Notes: generated from the sequence alone by a model not told the origin. Shown: positions 1 through 5,518, counted from the stretch's first letter. The stretch: 5,524 nucleotides of DNA from an uncultured Flavobacteriales bacterium (GCA_946886545.1 CAMPIU010000222.1:1-5524), one strand, 5' to 3'. Numbers and translations: made by a program.

Positions 1-370
1 GGATCAATCCGGCTTTTTTGCGGATGCGGATAATTTCATTCCATTTAACGGTAGATGAAAATCCTTCTTTTGAAATGGAAACTCCTTTATCTGAAAAATC
101 ATAAATCGTTTCCTGCCGGATCCGCGGGTTGTTTTGATAGTGTCTTTTTGCATTATTGAAAATACTGAAAGCAAATAGAGCTAAGAATACAATCGAAACA
201 AAAACAAGCATGTATGCTGATTGATTTTTAAAAACAAGCATGGCGATCAAGGCACCGATGATCAAGCCCAGAATTGCCAGGAGCAGGAAAAGGACCTGTA
301 ATCTTTTTAAAAGTAAGATACCTGTCAGTTTCGCGAATTCAGATTGCGTGAGTGTTGTTTTGATTTGCAT
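1..370 (-). CDS. YcxB-like two-helix membrane protein, 3' end cut off by the window edge
   Basis: The frame opens at an ATG (370-368) and stays open for 123 codons to the left edge, so only the N-terminal part is present. A short polar N-terminus (residues 1-22) is followed by two hydrophobic helices at about 25-47 and 52-71, separated by a short KNQS turn. A soluble part then begins around residue 84 with the pattern IYDFSDKGVSIS...VKWNEIIRIRKK. That layout, two membrane helices and then a beta-rich domain with an I-Y-x-F-x-x-x-G start and a W-x-E-I-I core, is what I know from YcxB-like (YcxB_C) proteins, whose function is unknown. It lies 90 bp downstream of the methyltransferase gene on the same strand, across an inverted repeat, so co-transcription is possible but not shown. 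The family call is from pattern recognition only. Confidence 0.75.
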   Translation of the reverse strand, partial: MQIKTTLTQSEFAKLTGILLLKRLQVLFLLLAILGLIIGALIAMLVFKNQSAYMLVFVSIVFLALFAFSIFNNAKRHYQNNPRIRQETIYDFSDKGVSISKEGFSSTVKWNEIIRIRKKAGLI

Positions 371-380
371 GGTCAAAGGT

Positions 381-474
381 AATTGAAAATTGAGAATTTA
401 TAATTGAAAAGAAAATGCTTCTATTAAATTGAATTTTCAGACTCTTTTCAATTCTCCATTTTACATTTTCAATT
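381..474. repeat. Imperfect 31-bp inverted repeat of AATTGAAAA type between methyltransferase and YcxB-like genes
   Basis: The arm at 381-411 and the reverse complement of 444-474 match at 25 of 31 positions, with the outer words AATTGAAAAT and AATTGAAAAG conserved in both. The 32-bp centre (412-443) is AT-rich. The right arm overlaps the last four codons and the stop of the methyltransferase gene. Its RNA could fold into a long weak AU-rich stem behind that gene, which might slow or end transcription, but there is no GC-rich stem followed by a U-tract. I read it as a copy of an AT-rich intergenic repeat type. Confidence 0.6.
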
Positions 475-1615
475 TAAGCACCCAGCATTCCACAATTTCT
501 TGATCCCGCCACTTTGCATTGCGTTTGGTCTTGGAAGAAGCTGCAGCCGCTTTTTTGGTCTTTTTCTCAACCAAAGTAAAACGTTTGTTAAGCTTCAATT
601 CCAGTTCGATCGGATGAACGAAGTTCGGATCCATCAATCCGGCCAAATTTGAAAACAATAAAACCAGGTGCCCTTCCGGATTCAGGTGTTTGTGAGCTTC
701 TTCAAAGAAGCGTGGAAAGAGTTCTTTGTCGTAATAGATCGCCAGGTCAATACCTGAAACTTCTTTTGGAAGCGGGATCCACGGCGGATTGAAAACAATC
801 AGATCCGATTTGACCTCTGATCCGGCAAACAGATCTCCGAAATAGAGCTTTATTCTTTCTTGAACCGTAGTGACTGTTAAGTCTACTACTGGTTCACTCT
901 CATTCACACTGCGAAACTTCAGTGAAGCACTGTTCTCATTCTGATATAATATCCCAATCAGCGCATTCGGATTAATATCCGAAGCGTAAACTTCTTGAAA
1001 ACCAAATTGATGAAGTAGTTTACTTAAAATTCCACTTCCGATCCCCACATCAAATGCTTTTTCTTTCTTACCGGAATACTTTTTTAAATAACTGACAAAC
1101 AATTCAATGTGCTCAAAACGTGTAGGGAAGTAGGTCCCGTAAAAGGGATGGAGTGTTTGTTTCAATCCGGGAATGCGGATTCCTTTTTCATACCATTGCC
1201 AGGCACTATTTAATCCCTGTATATCTGTAAAAGGCAGGAAAAAGTCAGGTAGTTCCGGATATAGGATTTTGATCCAGCCGATTTCCGGGGCCTTGCGAAC
1301 ATGCAGTTTATGATCGCTGACTTCAATCAAAAGCAATTGAGATGCTTTTCGATATTCCTCACGATAGTTCCGCTGTCCTTTAAATGAATCGTTCGTGGAA
1401 TTTTTCGAGAGTTGCTTCTTTAATGCTTCCAAAACAGCAATCCCGCTGCTGAACTGGTCGGCGATCAGAACATGGTTTCCTTCCAATAAAGCTTCGACAG
1501 CATATCTGGGATCAACTTGTTTTGAATATTCCAATACCGGAATATCTTCCACAAGCGGTTTCGGACGATTGATCGTTAAGTCTTTTGAATGAAGAATGGG
1601 GTTTGCCTGAGTCAT
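461..1615 (-). CDS. Class I SAM-dependent methyltransferase (small-domain type, NPPW motif)
   Basis: This 384-residue protein has a Rossmann-type methyltransferase domain in its C-terminal half. The SAM-binding glycine motif DVGIGSG is at residues 189-195, the acidic end of strand 2 is SDINPNAL at 212-219, GDLF follows at 260-263, and the catalytic motif NPPW is at 276-279. NPPY/W motifs mark enzymes that methylate an amide or ring nitrogen (PrmB/PrmC glutamine methylases, RlmG- and RlmF-like rRNA methylases, N6-adenine methylases), so the target is probably a nitrogen on RNA or protein, but the substrate cannot be read from the sequence. Residues 1-150 form a separate N-terminal region, joined by HPFYGTYFPTRFEHIELF, which resembles the linker of PrmB-type enzymes. 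A Lys/Ala-rich stretch (351-366) interrupts the C-terminus. It starts 12 bp after the DUF6688-like gene, so it is almost certainly co-transcribed with it. Confidence 0.85.
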   Translation of the reverse strand: MTQANPILHSKDLTINRPKPLVEDIPVLEYSKQVDPRYAVEALLEGNHVLIADQFSSGIAVLEALKKQLSKNSTNDSFKGQRNYREEYRKASQLLLIEVSDHKLHVRKAPEIGWIKILYPELPDFFLPFTDIQGLNSAWQWYEKGIRIPGLKQTLHPFYGTYFPTRFEHIELFVSYLKKYSGKKEKAFDVGIGSGILSKLLHQFGFQEVYASDINPNALIGILYQNENSASLKFRSVNESEPVVDLTVTTVQERIKLYFGDLFAGSEVKSDLIVFNPPWIPLPKEVSGIDLAIYYDKELFPRFFEEAHKHLNPEGHLVLLFSNLAGLMDPNFVHPIELELKLNKRFTLVEKKTKKAAAASSKTKRNAKWRDQEIVECWVLKLKM

Positions 1616-1627
1616 GAACCGACCAAA

Positions 1628-2737
1628 TTACAAATCATTTATGTATTGTTTCGAAATTAACTCCTCCGGTTTCATGCTGAAGGAGTAAATAAAAACCAGG
1701 AAAAACCATTCCAGGGGTTTCATTGCAATATAAGTAAGATTTGCTCCGAAACGACTCGTGATTTTCTTCGAAAGCGGATAACCGTATCTGTCATAGTTCT
1801 TACGAATGAAGGAATGTGTTTTAGGAAATTTCGTTTCAATCAAATTTTCAAATGCGTTAGCTACAGATAATTGACGGTTTACAATGATCGGGTGTCCGTG
1901 TCTAAATCCGATTCTTTGAGGTTTTACAATCGTCGGAGATCCGCAAGCTGCTACTGTACATAAATAATGTCCCTGGTGATCTAAAAATGGGGGATGGCTT
2001 TTTTGAGATAAGGTCCAGGTGGTGGTATCGGTAAAAACTTTGATCATGGAATCCGGGTATTGTCCGAAAATCATGAGAACACACAGAATGAGTAAGAGAA
2101 AAGGGAAAAACAGGATCAAAATCCAGATGCTTGTTTTTTGAGAATTCACAAGTTTATTATTCAGGTAATTCAGTAACTTGTTCTTGTATTGGTTCCTGAT
2201 TCGATTGGTTTGATCGCTTTTAATGACCCGGACAAAAAGAATGAGATTAAACAGGATAAAACTTAAAGGAGCTAACATGAAGATCCAACCCGAATAGGGA
2301 TCATAGTACTCCTGTGGGTCTGAGTGATTTAAGAATTGAATACTCCAGGGAATACAAATAATAACCCAATAGATCATAGCGCAAATGGCCAGTGCAAATG
2401 CAAGTGGCGGAAGTTGCCTTCCTTTTTTCCAAATGTAGAAACTGGAAACCGCATTCAAAACATAGAAGAAAACGAAACTGACAACATGTTTGGATGAGAT
2501 TGGAGTATAACTGGAATCAACCGGATCAATCCGGACATAGTAATCTTGATAGTTCCCCACTAACTGACTGAGTAAAATGCTCAAATGACCGATTATGAGA
2601 AGAAATACTATTCCGGTATCAATGTAATGATTTGTTTTTGACAGGGTTGGATTAGTTATTTTTGTAATTCCTTTCGATAACAAAACCAAAAGTGCAAGAA
2701 TCAGTACCATCCCGGCTGGTAAAGTAATGTACTCCAT
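1628..2737 (-). CDS. Multi-pass membrane protein, probable DUF6688 family
   Basis: The 369-residue product has six clear hydrophobic helices, at about 6-22, 40-60, 83-103, 111-135, 149-170 and 203-225, and a weaker one at 336-354. Between the last two lies a conserved-looking soluble segment (about 226-335) with HYLCTVAACG (257-266, two cysteines), VKPxRxGxRxG (271-281), VNRQLxxANAFE (286-297) and NYDRYGYP (314-321). I recognise this combination as the signature of DUF6688, a family without known function, but this is from memory. The segment may form a small site at the membrane surface; the Cys pair could bind metal or form a disulfide, which is speculation. The gene begins 23 bp after murQ and ends 12 bp before the methyltransferase, so it sits in the middle of a three-gene operon. 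The ATG at 2737 directly precedes the first helix. Confidence 0.75.
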   Translation of the reverse strand: MEYITLPAGMVLILALLVLLSKGITKITNPTLSKTNHYIDTGIVFLLIIGHLSILLSQLVGNYQDYYVRIDPVDSSYTPISSKHVVSFVFFYVLNAVSSFYIWKKGRQLPPLAFALAICAMIYWVIICIPWSIQFLNHSDPQEYYDPYSGWIFMLAPLSFILFNLILFVRVIKSDQTNRIRNQYKNKLLNYLNNKLVNSQKTSIWILILFFPFLLLILCVLMIFGQYPDSMIKVFTDTTTWTLSQKSHPPFLDHQGHYLCTVAACGSPTIVKPQRIGFRHGHPIIVNRQLSVANAFENLIETKFPKTHSFIRKNYDRYGYPLSKKITSRFGANLTYIAMKPLEWFFLVFIYSFSMKPEELISKQYINDL

Positions 2738-2760
2738 TTATTTTAGGTAGCTTATTTTGG

Positions 2761-3567
2761 TTATTGCTTAAAAGCTTCCGTTGCTGCCCGCACCGAACCG
2801 TGTTTCAATAACAGTTCATTCGCCTTTTCTTCGTCTAGTCCGGTCGCATCCATGACCATTTTGGTACCGCGGTCAACCAGTTTTTCATTGGATAACTGCA
2901 TATCTACCATCCGGTTTCCTTTTACTCTTCCCAAACGGATCATGATTGCTGTTGAAAGCATATTTAAAACCAGTTTCTGGGCAGTTCCGCTTTTCATACG
3001 CGTACTTCCGGTAACAAATTCAGGGCCTACAACAGGAGTAATGGCAATATCAGCCAATTGACTGATCGGTGAACCCGGATTACAGGAAATACCACCGGTT
3101 AAAATGCCTTTTTTCTTGGCAGTTTCCAGTGCCCCCAAAACGTAAGGTGTTGTTCCGGATGCGGCAATTCCGACAACGATGTCTTTCTCAGTCATTTGAA
3201 ACGCTTCCAGGTCTTTCCAACCTTGGTCGCGGTCGTCTTCTGCGAATTCAACTGCTTTCCGGATCGCCTGGTCTCCGCCGGCAATGATCCCATTGACCAT
3301 TCCGTGAGGAACACCGAAAGTCGGAGGACATTCGCTGGCATCTACAATTCCCAATCGACCGCTTGTTCCTGCGCCCATGTAAAATAATCGCCCACCCTCG
3401 CGCATGCGTTCAACGCAAGCATCAACGAGTTTTTCTATTTGAGGAATCTCCTTTTCAACTGCAAGGGGAACCGAATGATCCTCTTCATTGATTCCGATCA
3501 ACAAATCTCTTGTCGACATAAGATCTAAATCCCGGTGATTGCTTTCGGATTCTGTTATTCGTTTCAT
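2761..3567 (-). CDS. murQ: N-acetylmuramic acid 6-phosphate etherase
   Basis: MurQ cleaves the D-lactyl ether of MurNAc-6-phosphate, giving GlcNAc-6-phosphate and D-lactate, in cytoplasmic recycling of peptidoglycan. The 268-residue protein carries the SIS-domain signature [16 protein letters not shown] (58-73), followed by [11 protein letters not shown] (75-85), then [13 protein letters not shown] (131-143), GISCNPGSP (159-167) and the MurQ hallmark [20 protein letters not shown] (186-205). The two catalytic glutamates of the E. coli enzyme (Glu83 and Glu114) align with Glu79 and Glu110. I placed the start at ATG 3567 because [10 protein letters not shown] is the usual MurQ N-terminus; an upstream in-frame ATG at 3597 would add ten hydrophobic residues from inside an inverted repeat. 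The C-terminus ends about 30 residues before that of E. coli MurQ, losing the last helices. No MurNAc kinase or transporter gene is in view. It is the first gene of the likely operon with the two downstream genes. Confidence 0.96.
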   Translation of the reverse strand: MKRITESESNHRDLDLMSTRDLLIGINEEDHSVPLAVEKEIPQIEKLVDACVERMREGGRLFYMGAGTSGRLGIVDASECPPTFGVPHGMVNGIIAGGDQAIRKAVEFAEDDRDQGWKDLEAFQMTEKDIVVGIAASGTTPYVLGALETAKKKGILTGGISCNPGSPISQLADIAITPVVGPEFVTGSTRMKSGTAQKLVLNMLSTAIMIRLGRVKGNRMVDMQLSNEKLVDRGTKMVMDATGLDEEKANELLLKHGSVRAATEAFKQ

Positions 3568-3588
3568 ATGAATGCAAATGATGAATGC

Positions 3589-3619
3589 AAAATTCAAAAA
3601 TATCCGTGTTTTGAATTTT
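3589..3619. repeat. Perfect 11-bp inverted repeat upstream of murQ
   Basis: AAAATTCAAAA (3589-3599) is repeated as TTTTGAATTTT (3609-3619) around a 9-bp centre. Read in the murQ direction the second arm includes TATTTTTG (3602-3595), an exact match to the Bacteroidota -7 element TAnnTTTG, 27 bp before the murQ ATG. No good upstream (-33) element is found at the usual distance, so a promoter here is only possible. The stem is entirely AT except for one pair, so it would be a weak RNA hairpin; it could instead be a protein-binding site. Confidence 0.5.
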
Positions 3620-3620
3620 T

Positions 3621-3640
3621 ATCCCTATAGTTATAGGGAT
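3621..3640. repeat. 20-bp near-palindrome ATCCCTATA-gt-TATAGGGAT behind the phosphoribosyltransferase gene
   Basis: Two 9-bp arms (3621-3629 and 3632-3640) are perfect reverse complements around a 2-bp centre. As RNA it would give an 8-bp stem with a four-base loop, 11 bp after the phosphoribosyltransferase stop codon. The position suits a transcription stop or RNA 3'-end stabiliser, but on the minus strand it is followed by A residues, not a U-tract. An operator for murQ is an alternative. Confidence 0.5.
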
Positions 3641-3651
3641 TGCATTTTGAA

Positions 3652-4146
3652 TTATACTAAAAATGCTTCAAGTGAACCGTTGGAAGGCATTACTTCTACA
3701 CGTTCACCCAAAGTAGTTGTTAAGGTCATTCCCACAAAGTCACATTTGATCGGGTATCTTCGGTGCATTCTGTCAACCAAAGCAACCGTTTTTACACTGC
3801 GTACAGGTTGTTCGAGGATCTTCATTACTCCGTATTGCATGGTCGTTCCTGAATTGATCACATCGTCCACCAAAATCACTGATTTTCCGTTGAATAATGT
3901 CGGATCGATAGAGCATTTGATCATGGAATCCAAAGGATGGTCTTTATCCAGTTCAATTTTAAAATAAGTCACTTTCTGGGAACTGTTCTTCCGGACGATC
4001 TCAGTGATCTGCTGCGCAAAAGTTTCACCATTCCCGATAATTCCACCGATAAACAGTTCAGGAATACCGTAGGTGTTTTCTAAAATTTCATGCGCCAGAC
4101 GCATAATCTTTTGCTCAATTTGATGCTGATTTAAAACCAATTTCAT
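3652..4146 (-). CDS. PyrR-like phosphoribosyltransferase family protein
   Basis: This 164-residue type I phosphoribosyltransferase has the PRPP-binding loop VILVDDVINSGTT at residues 90-102, with the two acidic residues (Asp94, Asp95) that contact the ribose hydroxyls. Its N-terminus (QIEQKIMRLAHEILE) and the segment VALVDRMHRRYPIKCDFVGM (121-140) closely follow Bacillus PyrR (..[20 protein letters not shown]..), so the fold is PyrR-type. PyrR proteins convert uracil and PRPP to UMP and in Firmicutes also bind pyr mRNA; neither activity can be assumed here. It is some 15 residues shorter than PyrR, mostly around residues 60-85, where PyrR has its flexible loop. The nearby region holds no pyrimidine genes and no attenuator that I can identify. 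A candidate promoter lies 18 bp upstream; 84 bp with two inverted repeats separate it from murQ, so it may be its own transcription unit. Confidence 0.85.
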   Translation of the reverse strand: MKLVLNQHQIEQKIMRLAHEILENTYGIPELFIGGIIGNGETFAQQITEIVRKNSSQKVTYFKIELDKDHPLDSMIKCSIDPTLFNGKSVILVDDVINSGTTMQYGVMKILEQPVRSVKTVALVDRMHRRYPIKCDFVGMTLTTTLGERVEVMPSNGSLEAFLV

Positions 4147-4163
4147 GAAGTGCGAATTTAATG

Positions 4164-4193
4164 TAAAAGTAGTTTTTTTAGCCCGGATTTGAA
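4164..4193 (-). promoter_or_regulatory. Candidate Bacteroidota-type promoter for the phosphoribosyltransferase gene
   Basis: Read on the minus strand, TTC (4193-4191), a 19-bp spacer, then TACTTTTA (4171-4164) approximates the Bacteroidota pattern TTTG-N19-TAnnTTTG, with the last base of each element deviating. The -7 element ends 17 bp before the ATG, giving a short leader. The same geometry is found before the channel gene. Confidence 0.35.
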
Positions 4194-4246
4194 CACTTTT
4201 TAATAAATCAAACCGATTATTGGTTATACAAGTTTAAGCCCTTTCC

Positions 4247-4278
4247 GATAATTCCGAATTAGCCATTCGGAATCATTG
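4247..4278. repeat. Inverted repeat ATTCCGAAT-tagcc-ATTCGGAAT
   Basis: Perfect 9-bp arms at 4251-4259 and 4265-4273 surround a 5-bp centre. Extended to 4247-4278, the reverse complement begins CAATGATTC and ends GAATTATC, exactly like the block at 4785-4830, so the two are diverged inverted copies about 500 bp apart. It lies between the divergent phosphoribosyltransferase gene and the open frame at 4323. Confidence 0.55.
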
Positions 4279-4322
4279 TTTTCCAGGGAAAATAATTTTT
4301 AGTTTGTTCTAATTCTTGTATC

Positions 4323-4463
4323 ATGGTGTTCTTCGACTCGATTAAAATGGTAGGGGCTTACTTTTCGGAAAGAAAATATGATCTTTTATTTGAGTTTATA
4401 CTACCAGCGGTCAAATGCTCAATTACTCGAAAGGGGAAATGTTGTAGAATTACTAAATGTTAG
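4323..4463 (+). pseudogene. Possible N-terminal remnant of a membrane protein gene
   Basis: A 46-codon frame starts at ATG 4323. Residues 9-30 (MVGAYFSERKYDLLFEFILPAV) look like a genuine membrane-protein start: a polar segment running into a hydrophobic helix. The helix then breaks off into a basic, cysteine-rich tail (KCSITRKGKCC..) that looks like out-of-frame DNA, ending at TAG 4463 where the stem-loop-rich block begins. The stretch FSERKYDLLFEFIL resembles FERRKYEILLAALL at the start of the channel encoded at 4853, so it may be a remnant of a related gene. No continuation of the protein is found downstream. It could also be a chance frame. Confidence 0.35.
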
Positions 4464-4707
4464 CCGTCCTTCCTGATGTTAAGAAGGAGTGACAACCTGT
4501 CGATGCGGTTGTTCAATCCCGGAAAGTGCTAATCCTGTAGTGTTTGTAAAACTACTGCAGGATTGCATTTTGGATCCTGATCCCGGTCTTTCCGTGGATT
4601 GGTCCGCAGCGGCAGGTTGGCTGAATGCTGTAATTGAGTAAGAGGCCGCATAGCGGGTGAAGACGAATAGCAACAAACGTTAGTGCGAAAGCTAGAGGAG
4701 GCATTTT
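4461..4707. other. Stem-loop-rich, GC-richer non-coding block (candidate structured RNA or intergenic repeat element)
   Basis: Positions 4501-4680 contain about 49% G+C by my count, higher than the flanking AT-rich spacer. Complementary segments follow one another: TCCTTC/GAAGGA (4467-4472 with 4483-4488), ACAACC/GGTTGT (4492-4497 with 4507-4512), a long hairpin at 4527-4567 (14 pairs with one G-T pair and one bulge), GGAAAG/CTTTCC (4521-4526 with 4588-4593) directly enclosing that hairpin, GCGGC/GCCGC (4609-4613 with 4645-4649) and CCGC-ata-GCGG (4646-4656). No frame has a protein-like composition on either strand. I do not recognise it as a named RNA family. The likeliest identity is a repeated intergenic element of the kind common in Flavobacteriales genomes; a small RNA is the alternative, and the strand is not determined. 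Confidence 0.45.
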
Positions 4708-4709
4708 TG

Positions 4710-4738
4710 CTTACTTTTTGTGCCCCTCAAAAAGTAAG
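4710..4738. repeat. 11-bp-stem hairpin CTTACTTTTTG / CAAAAAGTAAG
   Basis: The perfect arms 4710-4720 and 4728-4738 surround the 7-bp loop TGCCCCT. A hairpin of this ACTTTTTG...CAAAAAGT kind is, from memory, a recurrent intergenic motif in Bacteroidota. It sits at the right end of the structured block and before the channel gene promoter. No T-tract follows on the plus strand, so a classical terminator for plus-strand transcription is not supported. Confidence 0.55.
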
Positions 4739-4790
4739 AAGACAAAGAGTAATTGTTGGTGGTATTGGAAATTTAATCGGACAACAATGA

Positions 4791-4820
4791 TTCGGAATTC
4801 GGAATTCGGAATTCCGAATT
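4791..4820. repeat. Tandem TTCGGAA (three copies) ending in an 18-bp perfect palindrome
   Basis: Three head-to-tail TTCGGAA units (4791-4811) are followed by TTCCGAATT. Positions 4803-4820 (AATTCGGAATTCCGAATT) read identically on both strands. The block overlaps the upstream part of the candidate channel promoter, so it may be an operator; equally it may be a copy of the intergenic repeat also seen at 4247-4278. Confidence 0.7.
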
Positions 4821-4834
4821 GTGAATTATCTTTG
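4805..4834 (+). promoter_or_regulatory. Candidate Bacteroidota-type promoter for the channel gene
   Basis: TTC (4805-4807), a 19-bp spacer and TATCTTTG (4827-4834) give an exact match to the -7 consensus TAnnTTTG. The element ends 18 bp before ATG 4853, so transcription would start just upstream of that codon. This supports 4853 as the start and argues against the in-frame ATG codons at 4718 and 4787, which lie upstream of the promoter. Confidence 0.5.
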
Positions 4835-4852
4835 GAACAAATAAAAGCGGGA

Positions 4853-5518
4853 ATGGGAAGACTACTTGAATTTTTTGAACGAAGAAAGTATGAGATTCTG
4901 CTTGCCGCTCTTCTCCAGCATTTGTTTATCGGGATTTTTATTACGGACCATGCCAATTATCGGGATGTTATCTGGCCCATCAACATGTTGGTGCTTGGTT
5001 TGGCTTGCACCGGGATTTTCATGGGCAAAAACAAATGGAAAAGCTGGATCAAAAACCTGTTGTTTATTCTGGTTGTACTTTTTCCCATCGGAATTTCCTT
5101 TGTAAAGGATGTGAAGTTCTATTTCGAAATACTGAATATCGTTTATGTCCTGTTCTTCATTTTTATTTTTTACGAAGTAGTGAAATTCCTGGTGAAGCCG
5201 AGTTACATCGATAGTGACGTAATTTCGGCAGCAGCCTGCGGGTATTTTTTGCTTATCGAAATAAGTGTTTTCCTGCTGCAGTTCATGGTTTACAATAATC
5301 CGCAATCTTTTCACGGGATTGATATGAGAGACAGTGCATCAATCTATATGGATATGGTTTATTTCAGTTCGGTTTCCATAACGAGTATTGGTTTTGGCGA
5401 TATGGTTCCAACCGCGCATAGCACCAAACTGGCAGCTTCCATTTTGGGGATTGCGGGGCATTTCTATACAGTCGTTTTAGTTGGGATAATCATCAGTAAA
5501 TTTACTACACGAAAATAG
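4853..5518 (+). CDS. Six-helix potassium-channel family protein (ion channel pore domain)
   Basis: The 221-residue protein is predicted to be a cation channel of the inner membrane, most likely for K+. Four hydrophobic helices at about 14-31, 38-58, 66-84 and 90-113 precede a pore module: helix 123-146, a re-entrant pore loop at about 168-186, and a last helix at 190-215. The selectivity filter TSIGFGD (177-183) aligns with TTVGYGD of KcsA. None of the first four helices shows the regular arginine pattern of a voltage sensor, and the chain ends six residues after the last helix, so no RCK/TrkA_N or cyclic-nucleotide domain is attached. The start at 4853 is chosen because the channel-like sequence begins there (MGRLLEFFERRKYEILL); upstream in-frame codons pass through repeats. 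The gene ends 6 bp before the window edge and is transcribed away from the minus-strand genes. Confidence 0.88.
   Translation: MGRLLEFFERRKYEILLAALLQHLFIGIFITDHANYRDVIWPINMLVLGLACTGIFMGKNKWKSWIKNLLFILVVLFPIGISFVKDVKFYFEILNIVYVLFFIFIFYEVVKFLVKPSYIDSDVISAAACGYFLLIEISVFLLQFMVYNNPQSFHGIDMRDSASIYMDMVYFSSVSITSIGFGDMVPTAHSTKLAASILGIAGHFYTVVLVGIIISKFTTRK

Noticed and set aside
374..381. TACCTTTG as -7 element of a promoter for the YcxB-like gene
   Set aside because: It matches TAnnTTTG but ends only 3 bp before the ATG, so transcription would begin inside the gene, and no upstream element is spaced correctly.
3568..3597. Ten-residue longer MurQ starting at ATG 3597
   Set aside because: The extension lies in an inverted repeat, and the family N-terminus fits [10 protein letters not shown] starting at 3567.
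3621..3640. Palindrome as a classical rho-independent terminator
   Set aside because: On the minus strand the stem is followed by A residues; on the plus strand by TGCATTTT and no plus-strand gene precedes it.
3572..3967. 131-codon plus-strand frame opposite the phosphoribosyltransferase gene
   Set aside because: It is antisense to a well-supported gene and shows no recognisable domain.
4413..4460. Repeated AAATG...AATTACT words as a target-site duplication
   Set aside because: The two AATTACT copies are only 27 bp apart on the same side of the structured block and do not flank it; chance repetition in AT-rich DNA is the simpler reading.
4479..4676. 65-codon minus-strand open frame through the structured block
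   Set aside because: It runs across the self-complementary segments, its composition is not protein-like (Ser, Thr, Ala, Gln rich without domain or signal), and no promoter or neighbour supports it.
4791..4811. Tandem TTCGGAA as a CRISPR-like array
   Set aside because: The 7-bp units are directly adjacent without spacers.
4718..4852. Longer starts for the channel gene (ATG 4718 or ATG 4787, TTG 4832)
   Set aside because: The extra residues would be translated from a hairpin loop and the TTCGGAA tandem repeat, and the best promoter candidate lies downstream of both ATG codons.
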